From Thiogranum sp. (GTDB taxonomy: Bacteria > Pseudomonadota > Gammaproteobacteria > DSM-19610), in assembly GCA_024102665.1 (NCBI GenBank), contig JAGFJP010000103.1, positions 62,001-126,000 of the forward strand: a DNA stretch of 64,000 nt. The letters run 5' to 3'. Below are positions 41,729-52,300 of the stretch, one piece after another. How positions within the stretch are numbered: position 1 is the stretch's first letter; the number at the start of each line of letters is the position of its first letter. The position numbers and the translations under genes were made by a program. The notes under the pieces are model-generated. The model had not been told where the DNA came from. It ran no database searches and worked only from the letters and a program-made list of their open reading frames with translations.

Positions 41729-44203
41729 ATGATAACAATGCTGGAAATCATGCTGGTCGTGGGCGCTGTGTGGATGCTGGCCGCGTGGCGCGCGCCTGCC
41801 TGGGCATGGATGGCGGGTTCCGCGGCTTATCTGCTTTTATGGCCGGTCATTCACTCTGCGAACTTCTGGATGTTGCTGCCCGTCTGGATGCTCGTGATTG
41901 CCGCGACCATTGTGTTCGGTGTGCCTTTGATACGACGCAAGCTCCTGGGCAAAACACTGCTGAAATTGTTTCGCCGCATGATGCCTGCAATGTCCGCCAC
42001 GGAACGCGAAGCGCTTGAAGCGGGAAGTGTCTGGTGGGAAGCCGACTTGTTCAGTGGCAATCCGGACTGGCACAAATTGCTCAACTACAAACCTGCACGC
42101 CTGACGCAGGCAGAACAGGCTTTTCTCGATGGTCCGGTCAACACCCTGTGTCAGATGCTCGACGACTGGAAGATAACGGAAGAACTGCATGACCTGCCCG
42201 AGGATATCTGGGGCTATCTGAAAAGCGAAGGCTTCTTCGGGATGATCATACCTCGGGAATTCGGCGGCCTCGGATTCTCCGCGCAGGCGCATTCTGCTGT
42301 CGTTATGCAGATCGCCAGCCGCAGCATCACAGCCGCTGTGACGACCATGGTTCCAAATTCGCTCGGCCCGGCACAGCTGCTACTGCACTATGGAACGGAA
42401 CAGCAGAAGCGCCACTACCTGCCACGACTGGCGAGCGGGGCCGAAATCCCGTGTTTCGCTTTAACCGGACCCGACGCTGGCAGTGACGCCGCCGCCATGC
42501 CTGACAAGGGCATCGTGTGCCACGGCGTGTTTGACGGGAAGACGTGCCTGGGAATCAGACTCAACTGGGAAAAACGCTACATTACGCTTGGACCCGTGGC
42601 GACAGTCCTGGGCCTGGCGTTCAAGTTGTATGACCCCGATCACTGTCTCGGTTCAGATGAAGAGTTAGGCATCACCCTTGCTCTCATTCCTGCAGATACG
42701 CCGGGAATCGAAATCGGCAGCCGCCATTTCCCACTCAACCAGGCTTTCATGAACGGCCCGAACCGTGGACATGACGTGTTTATTCCGATGGACTGGGTTA
42801 TCGGCGGCCAGGCGCGAATCGGTCAAGGCTGGCGCATGCTCATGGAGTGTCTTGCGGACGGCCGCTCGATTTCATTGCCGGCATTGAGCACTGGTGCCAG
42901 CAAGCTCGCATCGAGAGCAACGGGTGCCTACGCCGCCGTACGCAAGCAGTTCAAGACTCCAATCGGGAAATTCGAAGGCGTAGCCGAAGTGCTCGGTCGT
43001 ATCGCAGGCAACACTTATGCCATGGATGCTGCACGTGAGTTGACCGTTCTGGCGCTGGATGCAGGCGAGAAACCGGCGGTGGCCTCGGCGATTGTCAAGT
43101 ACCACTTGACTGAAAGGATGCGCAAGGTGATCGACGATGCCATGGACGTCCATGGTGGCCGGGGCATCTGCATGGGTCCGCGCAACTATCTGGCCCGTGT
43201 CTACCAGGCTATACCAATCAGCATTACGGTGGAAGGCGCGAATATACTTACGCGAAGCCTGATAATTTTCGGCCAGGGCGCGATCCGCTGCCACCCCTTT
43301 CTTCTGGCCGAAATGCAGGCGGCAGGCCGCAACGATGTTGCTGGGTTCGACAAGGCCTTGTTCGGGCACATCGGTCTGCTGGTGAGCAATGTGGCGCGGG
43401 CGGGACTTCATGGCATTACCGGCGCCCGATTCGCGCGCTCACCGGTAAACTGCGAAGAAGCCGCCTACTATCGTCAGTTGACCCGTCTCAGCGCCGCGTT
43501 CGCGGTAACGTCGGAAGCCGCCATCCTGTTGTTCGGCGGAGCGCTCAAACGCAAGGAATCGCTGTCCGCGCGTCTTGGTGATGTGCTGAGCAACCTGTAC
43601 CTCGCCTCCGCGGCCCTGAAACGCTATTCAGACCAGGGACGTCAACAAGCTGATCGCCCTCTGCTTGAGTGGGTGGTCCGGGACGCCTTGTATCAATCCC
43701 AGCAAACCTTGTTCGCGGTCTACGACAATTTTCCCGGCGGTATCGTTGCCATGCTGCTCAAGCGCATCCTGTTTCCCTTTGGATCGACTTATCGTCCACC
43801 GGAGGACGTGGTGTTGAAACGCGCTGCTAACGTTATTCTTCGCTGGGGCAGTGCGAGAGAAAGGCTCACGGAAGGGCTTTTCATATCCGATGCCGAAACA
43901 GATCCTCTCGCCGAACTGGAACTGGCACTCGAGAAAGCAACTGTCGCCCAACCGGTGATCACACACTTGCGAAAAGCGATGCAGAATGGTCAACTTCAGC
44001 CTGGTGACCCCGAACAGTGTCTGCCCGAAGCTGTAACGGCAGGTATCATAGACGAACGCGACGCCGGGCTGATAAGGGACGCGATCGTCGCAAGGCAAAA
44101 GGTCATCGGGGTCGACGAGTTCCCCGCCGACTATTGGAAGGAGAAACGCGATTCATGGCAGAACGAATCAGTCCCCTCGCATCGGGCCGGCCGGTATATA
44201 TAG
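41729..44203 (+). CDS. fadE: Acyl-CoA dehydrogenase, FadE type
   Basis: 824 residues, the length of FadE rather than of mitochondrial-type enzymes. Two or three N-terminal membrane segments (residues 1-70) precede the dehydrogenase domains. FAD-binding and catalytic regions include FALTGPDAGSDAAAMPDKG and DDAMDVHGGRGICMGPRN. It catalyses the first oxidation step of fatty-acid beta-oxidation. It overlaps the thiolase start by 49 bases and is part of a four-gene operon. Confidence 0.93.
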   Translation: MITMLEIMLVVGAVWMLAAWRAPAWAWMAGSAAYLLLWPVIHSANFWMLLPVWMLVIAATIVFGVPLIRRKLLGKTLLKLFRRMMPAMSATEREALEAGSVWWEADLFSGNPDWHKLLNYKPARLTQAEQAFLDGPVNTLCQMLDDWKITEELHDLPEDIWGYLKSEGFFGMIIPREFGGLGFSAQAHSAVVMQIASRSITAAVTTMVPNSLGPAQLLLHYGTEQQKRHYLPRLASGAEIPCFALTGPDAGSDAAAMPDKGIVCHGVFDGKTCLGIRLNWEKRYITLGPVATVLGLAFKLYDPDHCLGSDEELGITLALIPADTPGIEIGSRHFPLNQAFMNGPNRGHDVFIPMDWVIGGQARIGQGWRMLMECLADGRSISLPALSTGASKLASRATGAYAAVRKQFKTPIGKFEGVAEVLGRIAGNTYAMDAARELTVLALDAGEKPAVASAIVKYHLTERMRKVIDDAMDVHGGRGICMGPRNYLARVYQAIPISITVEGANILTRSLIIFGQGAIRCHPFLLAEMQAAGRNDVAGFDKALFGHIGLLVSNVARAGLHGITGARFARSPVNCEEAAYYRQLTRLSAAFAVTSEAAILLFGGALKRKESLSARLGDVLSNLYLASAALKRYSDQGRQQADRPLLEWVVRDALYQSQQTLFAVYDNFPGGIVAMLLKRILFPFGSTYRPPEDVVLKRAANVILRWGSARERLTEGLFISDAETDPLAELELALEKATVAQPVITHLRKAMQNGQLQPGDPEQCLPEAVTAGIIDERDAGLIRDAIVARQKVIGVDEFPADYWKEKRDSWQNESVPSHRAGRYI

Positions 44204-45465
44204 TAGACGGAAGCCGTACGCCTTTTCTTCGCGCACGCGGTAAACCCGGGGCTTTCACTGCGTCTGATCTCGCATTCCAGGCCGGACGCGCGCTGCTGTT
44301 GCGCCAGCCGTTTGCGCCGCAGGAATTCGACCAGGTGATTCTGGGATGTGTGATGCCAGGACCAAGCGAAGCGAATATCGCACGGGTAGTGGCTCTGCGA
44401 CTGGGCTGCGGTGAGAGCATGCCTGCCTGGACCGTGCAGCGTAACTGCGCTTCGGGCCTGCAGGCATTGGACAGCGCGGCGCGAGCGGTTGCCAGCGGTG
44501 ATTCAGATCTGATCCTGGCCGGAGGCGTGGAATCCATGAGCCACGCACCGGTACTGCTCGGTACCGCGATGGTTGCGTGGTTGGGGCAATTGAGCCAGGC
44601 CCGGTCAATTCCCGCCAGGCTGAAGACGCTGGCGAGGTTTCGCCCCGCGTTTATGAAACCGGTAATTGGCCTCCGGCAAGGACTCACGGATCCGATTGTA
44701 GAACTCAACATGGGCCAGACGGCGGAGATTCTGGCGCACCGATTCGATATCAGCCGAGAGTCCATGGATGCCTTCGCGCTGCGTAGTCACCAGCGCCTTG
44801 CTCGCGCGATGAAAGCCGGGCATCTGAATGAAATCGAGACCATCTATGCGCCGGATGGGACATTTCATGACGTCGATGATGGATTGCGTTCCGATTCAAG
44901 CCTGGAGAAACTGGCAGCACTGAAACCGGTATTCGATCGTCCATTCGGAAAAGTCACCGCAGGAAACAGTGCCCAGATCACGGACGGCGCGGCGTGGGTG
45001 ATCATGGCTTCGGAGCTAGCCGTGAAGAAATTTGACCTGCCAGTCATGGGGCAAATTCTGGATACTCAGTGGGCGGGACTGGATCCGGCTCAAATGGGCC
45101 TGGGTCCGGTATATGCCATGGCGCCCCTGGTGCAACGCAACCACCTGAAGAGCCATGAAGTCGACTACTGGGAAATCAACGAAGCATTCGCGGTGCAGGT
45201 GCAGGCGTGTCTGCGGGCATGGCAGGATGAAACTTTCTGCAAGAACGAACTCGGGTTGCGCGAGGCATTCGACCCGATCGACGAAGACAGACTCAATGTT
45301 GATGGTGGCGGGGTTTCCATTGGTCACCCGGTAGGCGCAAGCGGCGCGCGCATCGTGCTGCATCTGGTTAAAACCTTGCAGCGCACCAATAGCAGACGTG
45401 GTGTGGCCAGCCTGTGTATCGGCGGTGGGCAAGGAGGCGCGATGCTGGTTGAGAGAGTTGCCTGA
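44155..45465 (+). CDS. fadI: Acetyl-CoA acyltransferase (thiolase), FadI-like
   Basis: 436 residues from the ATG at 44155, with GAAGGAG upstream. The nucleophile is in VQRNCASGLQALDSA; GGGVSIGHPVGASGARI and LCIGGGQGGAML carry the second His and Cys. It is long for a thiolase, as FadI is. It overlaps fadE and, by one base, the following multifunctional gene. It splits 3-ketoacyl-CoA to acetyl-CoA. Confidence 0.9.
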   Translation: MAERISPLASGRPVYIVDGSRTPFLRARGKPGAFTASDLAFQAGRALLLRQPFAPQEFDQVILGCVMPGPSEANIARVVALRLGCGESMPAWTVQRNCASGLQALDSAARAVASGDSDLILAGGVESMSHAPVLLGTAMVAWLGQLSQARSIPARLKTLARFRPAFMKPVIGLRQGLTDPIVELNMGQTAEILAHRFDISRESMDAFALRSHQRLARAMKAGHLNEIETIYAPDGTFHDVDDGLRSDSSLEKLAALKPVFDRPFGKVTAGNSAQITDGAAWVIMASELAVKKFDLPVMGQILDTQWAGLDPAQMGLGPVYAMAPLVQRNHLKSHEVDYWEINEAFAVQVQACLRAWQDETFCKNELGLREAFDPIDEDRLNVDGGGVSIGHPVGASGARIVLHLVKTLQRTNSRRGVASLCIGGGQGGAMLVERVA

Positions 45466-47528
45466 TGAACAGGGACGCCGGACATCACGATATATATACG
45501 GAAGTTGACCAGGATAATGTCGCCTGGCTGCATTTCGCCAAACATGGCAGCAGTACCAATGTCCTGTCGGCATCCGTGCTCGAGGATTTCTACAAGGAGC
45601 TGCTCGATCTGGCAGAGCGCGCGCCTCGCGGACTGGTCATACTGTCGGACAAGAGCAACGGCTTTATTGCCGGAGCGGATGTGCGCGAGTTCACTCGACT
45701 GGAGAACCGCGACCAGGCCCTGGAAGCTATTCAACGCGGACAGGAAGTTTTTGACCGACTGGCCGCGCTGCCTTTCCCCACAGTGGCATTGATACATGGC
45801 TTCTGCCTGGGGGGCGGACTTGAGCTTGCGCTTGCCTGCAGATACCGGGTCTCGCGGGATGACCCCTCTACCCGCCTCGGACTTCCGGAGGTCAAACTGG
45901 GCATTCACCCGGGCTTCGGAGGATCCGCACGTTTAACGCATCTGGTTGGCGCTGTCCACGCGATGGATTTGATGCTGAGTGGTCGCACGGTTGACGGACG
46001 TACCGCCGCCCGGATGGGATTTGTCGACCACGTGGTCCCCGAACGGCATCTGAAGACCGCGGCCCGCGCCCTGATTCTGCAGCCCGGTTCAGCGCATCGC
46101 GCAAGCAAGCTTCAAACGATGAGCAATCATGCCTGGGTGCGGCCTGGGCTCGCAAGGCTATTCGAGCACCGGGTTGCCAGGAAGGCTTCCCGTGATCACT
46201 ATCCTGCTCCCTATGCGCTCATAGAATTGTGGCAGCAACATGCAGACCAGCAACGTTCCATGATGCACGCCGAAGCCGAATCTGTCGCAAAACTGATTGT
46301 CGGTCCGACAGCGCAGAATCTGATCCGTGTTTTCCTTTTGCAGGAACAGCTCAAGGCGCTGGGGCGAGGTTCAGATTACAAGGCCCGCCACGTTCACGTC
46401 GTCGGCGCAGGCCTCATGGGGGGCGACATCGCCGCATGGTGCGCCCTGCGCGGGTTACGCGTAACGCTCCAGGATCAGTCTGCGGAACGCATCGCGCCCG
46501 CAATCAAGCGCGCTTCACAGCTTTTCTCGCGTCGGCTCAAACGCCCAAGACCGATTCAGGAGGCCATGGATCGCCTGGCTCCGGACCCCAAGGGGGTGGG
46601 CATCGGTACGGCTGATGTTGTCATCGAAGCGATTTTCGAAGACGCGGAAGCGAAACGTTCACTGTACGCAATGCTGGAGCCACGCATGCGCGACGATGCG
46701 ATTCTTGCGACCAATACTTCGAGTATTCCGTTGGCCGAACTCCGCACAGCGCTGCGAACCCCCTCCAGGCTGGTCGGGCTCCACTTTTTCAACCCCGTTG
46801 CCAAAATGCAGCTGGTCGAGATTGTGCGCGACGAGAACACCGACCCGGACGTGGTCGCAAGAGCCCTGGCATTTACGGGCCTGATTGATCGTTTGCCATT
46901 GCCGGTTTCGAGCACACCAGGGTTTCTCGTCAATCGCATCCTCCTGCCGTACCTGCTGGAAGCGGTCGAACTGGAAAGTGAAGGCGTACCGTCCCCGGAA
47001 ATTGATCGACAGGCTTTGCAATTCGGTATGCCGCTCGGACCGCTCGAACTGGCTGACACCGTGGGACTCGATATCTGCCTGCACGTCGCAGAGATACTCG
47101 GCCGGCACTTCGCGGTCGCCGTTCCACAGCGCTTGCGCGCGCTGGTAGCCCAGGGTCGCCTCGGACGCAAAAGCGGTCGAGGGTTCTACCGGTACAGAAA
47201 GGGCGAACCCGTGAAAACGAGCTTGCCGAAAGGCTATCATTCGAACCCTGATATCCTTGATCGATTGCTGCTTCGGATGCTCAATGAAACTGTCGCCTGT
47301 CTTCGCGAAAATGTCGTCGGAAGTGCGGATCACCTGGACGCGGGAATGGTCTACGGCACTGGATTCGCGCCTTTCCGGGGCGGGCCCTTGCACTATATCG
47401 AGACAACCGGCGCCGATGTGATCCTGCAGCGGCTTCACGAACTGGAACAGCAATTCGGGGAACGCTTCAGACCGGATCCGGGCTGGGAGTCCGTATCCGG
47501 ATTTACAAACTCCGGGATTCGCAAATGA
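45465..47528 (+). CDS. fadJ: Enoyl-CoA hydratase/3-hydroxyacyl-CoA dehydrogenase, FadJ-like
   Basis: 687 residues. The hydratase domain (residues 15-190) has FIAGADVREF and GFCLGGGLELALACRYR; the NAD-binding dehydrogenase domain (from about residue 305) has VVGAGLMGGDIAAWCALRG and TNTSSIPLAEL. It performs the second and third steps of beta-oxidation. Overlap with fadI and with fadD (ATGA) shows tight coupling. Confidence 0.93.
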   Translation: MNRDAGHHDIYTEVDQDNVAWLHFAKHGSSTNVLSASVLEDFYKELLDLAERAPRGLVILSDKSNGFIAGADVREFTRLENRDQALEAIQRGQEVFDRLAALPFPTVALIHGFCLGGGLELALACRYRVSRDDPSTRLGLPEVKLGIHPGFGGSARLTHLVGAVHAMDLMLSGRTVDGRTAARMGFVDHVVPERHLKTAARALILQPGSAHRASKLQTMSNHAWVRPGLARLFEHRVARKASRDHYPAPYALIELWQQHADQQRSMMHAEAESVAKLIVGPTAQNLIRVFLLQEQLKALGRGSDYKARHVHVVGAGLMGGDIAAWCALRGLRVTLQDQSAERIAPAIKRASQLFSRRLKRPRPIQEAMDRLAPDPKGVGIGTADVVIEAIFEDAEAKRSLYAMLEPRMRDDAILATNTSSIPLAELRTALRTPSRLVGLHFFNPVAKMQLVEIVRDENTDPDVVARALAFTGLIDRLPLPVSSTPGFLVNRILLPYLLEAVELESEGVPSPEIDRQALQFGMPLGPLELADTVGLDICLHVAEILGRHFAVAVPQRLRALVAQGRLGRKSGRGFYRYRKGEPVKTSLPKGYHSNPDILDRLLLRMLNETVACLRENVVGSADHLDAGMVYGTGFAPFRGGPLHYIETTGADVILQRLHELEQQFGERFRPDPGWESVSGFTNSGIRK

Positions 47529-49327
47529 AGACACTCAGCCACGTTATCACTCCGGAACAGGCCGGTACACTCTCGGGACTGTTGCACGAACGCGTCCAGC
47601 GAACTCCCGATGCTCCAGCCTACATCTATCACAACGACCATACAGATGAATGGGAGACACTGAACTGGGCCGAAACCGGTAAACAGATTGCGCGCTGGCA
47701 AGCGGCCCTGGCCGCTGAAGATCTGCAACCCGGGGATAGGGTCGCCGTGATGATGCACAACTGTCCCGAGTGGGTGATGTTCGACCAGGCGGCCCTTGGA
47801 AACGGTTTGGTGGTGGTTCCCCTTTATGTCCAGGACCGCGCGGAGAATGTAGCGTATATATTGCAAAATGCGGGTGTGAAACTGTTATTGATCGGAAAAC
47901 AGGAGCATTGGGACAGTTTGCACGGTGTTATTGATCAGCTTGGCTTCCTGAACCGAATCATCAGCATTGCGCACATTGACACCGAAAAGCATGCGGATCC
48001 ACGTCTGCAAACTGCCGGTGAGTGGCTACCGGATCATGCCGAACCGATGCGTGTGGCCTGGGACAAAGACGCCCTGGCAACCATCGTCTACACCTCGGGA
48101 ACCACGGGACGTCCCAAAGGCGTGATGCTTAGCCACTACAATATTCTGTGGAACAGCTACCGCAGCTTGCAGGTAGTCGATTGCCGCCCCGACGAGCTGT
48201 TTTTGTCCTTCTTGCCCTTGTCTCACACACTGGAAAGAACCGGCGGCTATTACCTTCCAATGATGGCCGGAGCAGCGGTAGCGTATAACAGGTCTATTCC
48301 CCAACTTGCTGAAGATCTGATGCAGGTCAGACCCAGCATCATGATCTCCGTGCCGCGTATCTTTGAACGCGTTTATAACAAGATTCAGGCGGGCCTCGAG
48401 GAAAAATCTGCCTTCGCCCAGGCACTGTTCCGATGGACGGTTGATACCGGCTGGCGACGATTCGAATATCAGCAGCGCCGCGCCGGCTGGAGTCCGATGC
48501 TGCTTTTGTGGCCGTTGTTACATGCATTAGTGGCAAGAAAAGTATTGCAGAAACTTGGTGGGCGCATGCACCTGGCTGTTGTGGGCGGCGCACCGCTGCC
48601 GTTTGAGGTCGCGCGTCTTTTTCTCGGGCTGGGTTTACCCATGATCCAGGGATATGGATTAACCGAAACGAGTCCTGTTATCAGCGTGAATCCAATAGCG
48701 AACAATGATCCGAAAAGCGTGGGATGCCTGTTGCCGGATGTGGAAGTGCGGATCGGCGAACAGGATGAACTCCAGGTGCGAAGTCCCGGTGTCATGCTTG
48801 GCTATTGGGCCAACGAGTCTGCCACGCGCGAGACCATAGATGCGGATGGCTGGTTGCATACGGGTGACAAGGCACGCGTAGAGAATGGCCAATTGTATAT
48901 CACGGGGAGGCTGAAGGAGATTATCGTTCTCGCAACCGGTGAGAAAGTTCCACCCGCGGATCTGGAAATGGCGATCTGCCGCGATCCCCTGTTCACACAG
49001 GCGATGGTGGTGGGCGACAATAAACCATTTCTCGCGGCTTTGCTGGTTCTGGATCCTGACCAGTGGAGTGGCCTCGCGGCGAAGCTGCAGCTCAATCCCG
49101 AAGACAACGACGCCTGCAACAGTGAGCGGATCAAACAGGCTCTATTGGAGCGCGTAGCCAGGCAAATGACGTCGTTCCCGGGCTACGCCCGGATTCATGC
49201 CGTTTATTGCCAGCTTGAACCCTGGAGTATCGAAAACGGGTTGCTCACGCCGACATTGAAGCTGAAGAGGGACAAGGTCTTAGAACGCTTTTTGTCTGAA
49301 ATTGAAGCGATGTACCGCAATCGCTGA
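47525..49327 (+). CDS. fadD: Long-chain fatty-acid-CoA ligase
   Basis: 600 residues of the AMP-binding family. The P-loop is IVYTSGTTGRPKGVMLS, and YGLTETSP and DGWLHTGDKA are the other core motifs. Proteins of this subgroup are similar to long-chain acyl-CoA synthetases with a FAD-D-like DNA context. It activates fatty acids for the enzymes encoded just upstream. Last gene of the operon, converging on the PilZ gene. Confidence 0.92.
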   Translation: MKTLSHVITPEQAGTLSGLLHERVQRTPDAPAYIYHNDHTDEWETLNWAETGKQIARWQAALAAEDLQPGDRVAVMMHNCPEWVMFDQAALGNGLVVVPLYVQDRAENVAYILQNAGVKLLLIGKQEHWDSLHGVIDQLGFLNRIISIAHIDTEKHADPRLQTAGEWLPDHAEPMRVAWDKDALATIVYTSGTTGRPKGVMLSHYNILWNSYRSLQVVDCRPDELFLSFLPLSHTLERTGGYYLPMMAGAAVAYNRSIPQLAEDLMQVRPSIMISVPRIFERVYNKIQAGLEEKSAFAQALFRWTVDTGWRRFEYQQRRAGWSPMLLLWPLLHALVARKVLQKLGGRMHLAVVGGAPLPFEVARLFLGLGLPMIQGYGLTETSPVISVNPIANNDPKSVGCLLPDVEVRIGEQDELQVRSPGVMLGYWANESATRETIDADGWLHTGDKARVENGQLYITGRLKEIIVLATGEKVPPADLEMAICRDPLFTQAMVVGDNKPFLAALLVLDPDQWSGLAAKLQLNPEDNDACNSERIKQALLERVARQMTSFPGYARIHAVYCQLEPWSIENGLLTPTLKLKRDKVLERFLSEIEAMYRNR

Positions 49328-49337
49328 TTATGCCTGC

Positions 49338-49769
49338 TCAAACGGCTGATACAGCACAGGATGAGAACGCCGTACCATCCCCTGTCGATTTGCGAGACTG
49401 CCGACGATCCCGCGCCTGATAGAACATGAGATCCTGAATAATAGCGTCCGTAACGAAATCGTGCTCGGCGAACTCCAGGGCTATCTGATCGGCTGCGTAA
49501 CGGACGACACGCGCGTAGACTTTGCGGTATAGAGTTTCATTACCGGTCCATATCCTGAAATTCAGAACGACTGACCGCTGCGTCGCCGGCAATTCTCCCT
49601 CGAGTACGACTACAGAGACGCCGCTTCTGCTGATGTTATTGGCATAGCCGCGGCAGCGGCGAAAACCAGGTTGGGCAATTTCAATGTCGACCTGGATCGG
49701 GTTGCGTTTTGCTTTTCTTCGTTCCACCGGATGTACCCTTGGCCTGTTTTTCAGTACGACTTCGCGCAT
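49338..49769 (-). CDS. PilZ-domain protein
   Basis: 143 residues. The c-di-GMP-binding motif is RRKAKRNPIQVDIEI (RxxxR) followed by NISRSGVSVVV (D/NxSxxG). It is therefore likely to bind cyclic di-GMP. The gene stands alone between fadD and the tatD cluster. The 243 bases upstream (49770-50012) hold an AT-rich dyad near 49970-49990 but no gene. Confidence 0.83.
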   Translation of the reverse strand: MREVVLKNRPRVHPVERRKAKRNPIQVDIEIAQPGFRRCRGYANNISRSGVSVVVLEGELPATQRSVVLNFRIWTGNETLYRKVYARVVRYAADQIALEFAEHDFVTDAIIQDLMFYQARDRRQSRKSTGDGTAFSSCAVSAV

Positions 49770-50012
49770 ATGCGAAGCATGCGCTCGGGAACAACATCCG
49801 GTTCCCTTCCATGCGCCGTCCTGACGCGCCTAAGGTGTTTGAAATTGGTGGCAAGCTGCCGTGCTACCGGGTTTAAAAATCGGGATTGTGTGGTTCAGTT
49901 CACATGTAACGACCGGAGAAACCCTGACTTTATGGCGACGGAGAAACCGCCTTATACGACAGATATTAATGCTGTTTATATAAAACAGTTCGCACCTATC
50001 TGTTTCGTATAA

Positions 50013-50792
50013 TTAATTTGCCGTTTTTGCTCCGGAAAACAAAGAATAGAAGTTTGTTGTCGTTCGATCAGCCAGCAGCTCCAGCGCTTCAGCGCGCAAT
50101 TCGGCAATGTACTCTGCGACAAAGCGGACATACGCCGGGCGGTTGGGCTTGCCGCGCTTGGGTACCGGCGCAAGATAGGGCGAGTCCGTCTCCACCAGCA
50201 TAAAATCCCCGGGAACTTTGCGCGCGACAGCTTTCAAATCCGTGGCATTTTTAAAGGTGACGATGCCTGAAAAAGAAATGCGGAAGTTCATGTCCATCGC
50301 CGCTTGCGCCATGTCCCAGTCCTCCGTGAAGCAGTGCATCACACCACCGACGTCTTCGGCCATTTCTTCCCTGAGAATCTTCAGAGTGTCCTGCTTTGCC
50401 CCGCGGGTATGAACGATCAAAGGTTTATTGATGGCGCGGGCCGCACGGATATGACGGCGAAATCGCTCACGCTGCCATTCCGTATCACCCTCGGTTCTGA
50501 AGTAATCCAGCCCGGTCTCGCCTATGGCGACAACTCGCGGATGATTTGCCAACGTTACCAGCCGCTCCTCATCAGGCTCTTCAACATCCGTTCCGTCAGG
50601 ATGGACCCCCACTGATGCTGATACCTGCTGGAAAGGTTCTATCAGCTTCATCATGGCCGGAAAACGTTCCATGCTGACCGAAGCGCACAGCATGTGCTCG
50701 ACGCCACGGTCGCTTGCTTCATCGAGCACCTCGGCCAGCGAGGTGTCTGTCAGATCTAGCATATCGAGATGACAATGAGAGTCGACCAGCAT
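50013..50792 (-). CDS. tatD: TatD-family metal-dependent nuclease
   Basis: 259 residues. DSHCHLDML at the N-terminus, GETGLDYFR and ETDSPYLAPVP are the metal-binding motifs of TatD hydrolases. They act as 3'-5' DNA exonucleases or deoxyribonucleases. It is the downstream end of the holB-pilZ-tatD group, an arrangement seen in many gammaproteobacteria. Confidence 0.92.
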   Translation of the reverse strand: MLVDSHCHLDMLDLTDTSLAEVLDEASDRGVEHMLCASVSMERFPAMMKLIEPFQQVSASVGVHPDGTDVEEPDEERLVTLANHPRVVAIGETGLDYFRTEGDTEWQRERFRRHIRAARAINKPLIVHTRGAKQDTLKILREEMAEDVGGVMHCFTEDWDMAQAAMDMNFRISFSGIVTFKNATDLKAVARKVPGDFMLVETDSPYLAPVPKRGKPNRPAYVRFVAEYIAELRAEALELLADRTTTNFYSLFSGAKTAN

Positions 50793-50910
50793 GATTGATT
50801 ACCTGTACTTGATCAGAGCGATACAGGCCCGGAGCCCGGGACTGGTCCTCTAACACGCTGACCCGGAGGAGAAGATCCGCAGCGCGTTACAGGGTCGTCC
50901 GTAGAAACAA

Positions 50911-51270
50911 TTACATGGTATGCGTGGGCCGATCCGCTGTCAGAGCCCCAGCGAGATAGGTTTCGATCTTTTTCTGCGCAGCTCCCCCATCCTTGTCACT
51001 GAACTGCACACCGATACCGGCGGCACGCGCGCCCTGGGCGCCTTTCGGTGTGATCCAGATTATCTTCCCGGCGACAGGAATTTTCTCCGGTTCATCCATC
51101 AACGTCAGCAACATGAAAACTTCGTCACCGAGTTGATAATTCTTGTTCGTCGGGATAAAAAGTCCGCCATTCTTCACGAAAGGCATGTACGCTGCGTACA
51201 AGGCGCTTTTATCCTTAATGGTCAGTGACAGAATACCCTGTCGGGCTGCTCCACCTGGTTTCATTGCCAT
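50911..51270 (-). CDS. pilZ: PilZ-family protein of the type IV pilus PilZ type
   Basis: 119 residues. It has GGLFIPTNKNYQLGDEVFMLLTL and GKIIWITPKGAQGARAAGIGVQF, like the PilZ encoded next to holB in Pseudomonas. That type lacks the RxxxR motif, also absent here, and works in type IV pilus biogenesis without binding c-di-GMP. It starts 12 bases after holB and precedes tatD. Confidence 0.85.
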   Translation of the reverse strand: MAMKPGGAARQGILSLTIKDKSALYAAYMPFVKNGGLFIPTNKNYQLGDEVFMLLTLMDEPEKIPVAGKIIWITPKGAQGARAAGIGVQFSDKDGGAAQKKIETYLAGALTADRPTHTM

Positions 51271-51282
51271 GAAATGCTCTAC

Positions 51283-52278
51283 CTAATACCTGCCGTGTTT
51301 CGCTACCTGGCGACGTTTCGTGCGATCTACCCAACTTATCAGCAGATCCTCCATGATCAGCTGGCGATTCAGGCCGGAGCCTGTGCTACGCAGCGCACCG
51401 GATATTTTATCCATCAATTCGAACAGTTGCCGACAGTCTACAGTTTCCAGGATTTGCCGCAACTCCTGCGCCACCGGAGGTTCAACCCCATGTTGCGCGG
51501 CGAGTTTCCAGCGAATCGCATTCTGCAGCCAGGCATGCCACCACTCCAGCGACTGGCGCTCCTGATTTTCCGTCCAGTCGCGGGCTGTCTGGACAGGATC
51601 CAGCTTGCCCGTACCCAGTGCCGCAAGCTCTGCTAGCCGTCGGTCGCGCAGATCGTTGCCGCCAGCCAGCGCCAGTTCCAGGGCTTTTAACGGCGCCCCG
51701 TGCGCCAGCTGTAAGCACCTTGCCGCCATTTCTGCATTCACTCCATGTGACAACAACCAACGCTCGGCAACGGTTTTCTCCGGAGTCTTGACCTGTATCC
51801 GCTGGCACCTGCTGCGGATCGTCGCCGGCAGGCGCCCCGGCGCCGCAGTCAGAAGCATCAACAGCGTTCTATCCGTGGGCTCTTCGAGCGTTTTCAGAAG
51901 ACTGTTGGCAGCGTTGACATTCATGGCGTCTGCCGGCTGAATAATTGCGATCTTGTAACGACCCGCGTGGCTGGTCATACCCAGACCGGTGCACAGGTCG
52001 CGAATCTGGTCCACCTTGATGGCTTTCCCGGTTTCATCGGGACCGAGCATGAGCAGATCCGGATGGCTGCCGGCATCCAGCCAGCCACACGCCGGACAAC
52101 GGCCGCAACGATCGCCGTTCGCTACGGGATTCTCGCATAACAGGGAAAAGGCGAGCCGCTCGGCCAGTTGCTGTTTGCCGACACCCTCGGCGCCGCTGAT
52201 CAGTAAAGCGTGCGGCAAACGACCCTGCAGCCGTGTCTGGTCAAGGCGTAGCCATTGCGGTTCAAGCCACTCGAGCAC
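51283..52278 (-). CDS. holB: DNA polymerase III delta-prime subunit
   Basis: 331 residues with GTG start. The P-loop-like GAEGVGKQQLAER and the zinc module CGRCPACGW are typical of clamp-loader delta-prime. The sensor segment LLKTLEEPTDRTLLMLLTA is present. It helps load the sliding clamp. It follows tmk by 22 bases. Confidence 0.92.
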   Translation of the reverse strand: MLEWLEPQWLRLDQTRLQGRLPHALLISGAEGVGKQQLAERLAFSLLCENPVANGDRCGRCPACGWLDAGSHPDLLMLGPDETGKAIKVDQIRDLCTGLGMTSHAGRYKIAIIQPADAMNVNAANSLLKTLEEPTDRTLLMLLTAAPGRLPATIRSRCQRIQVKTPEKTVAERWLLSHGVNAEMAARCLQLAHGAPLKALELALAGGNDLRDRRLAELAALGTGKLDPVQTARDWTENQERQSLEWWHAWLQNAIRWKLAAQHGVEPPVAQELRQILETVDCRQLFELMDKISGALRSTGSGLNRQLIMEDLLISWVDRTKRRQVAKHGRY

Positions 52279-52300
52279 AGGGGATTACCTCACTGGTCCT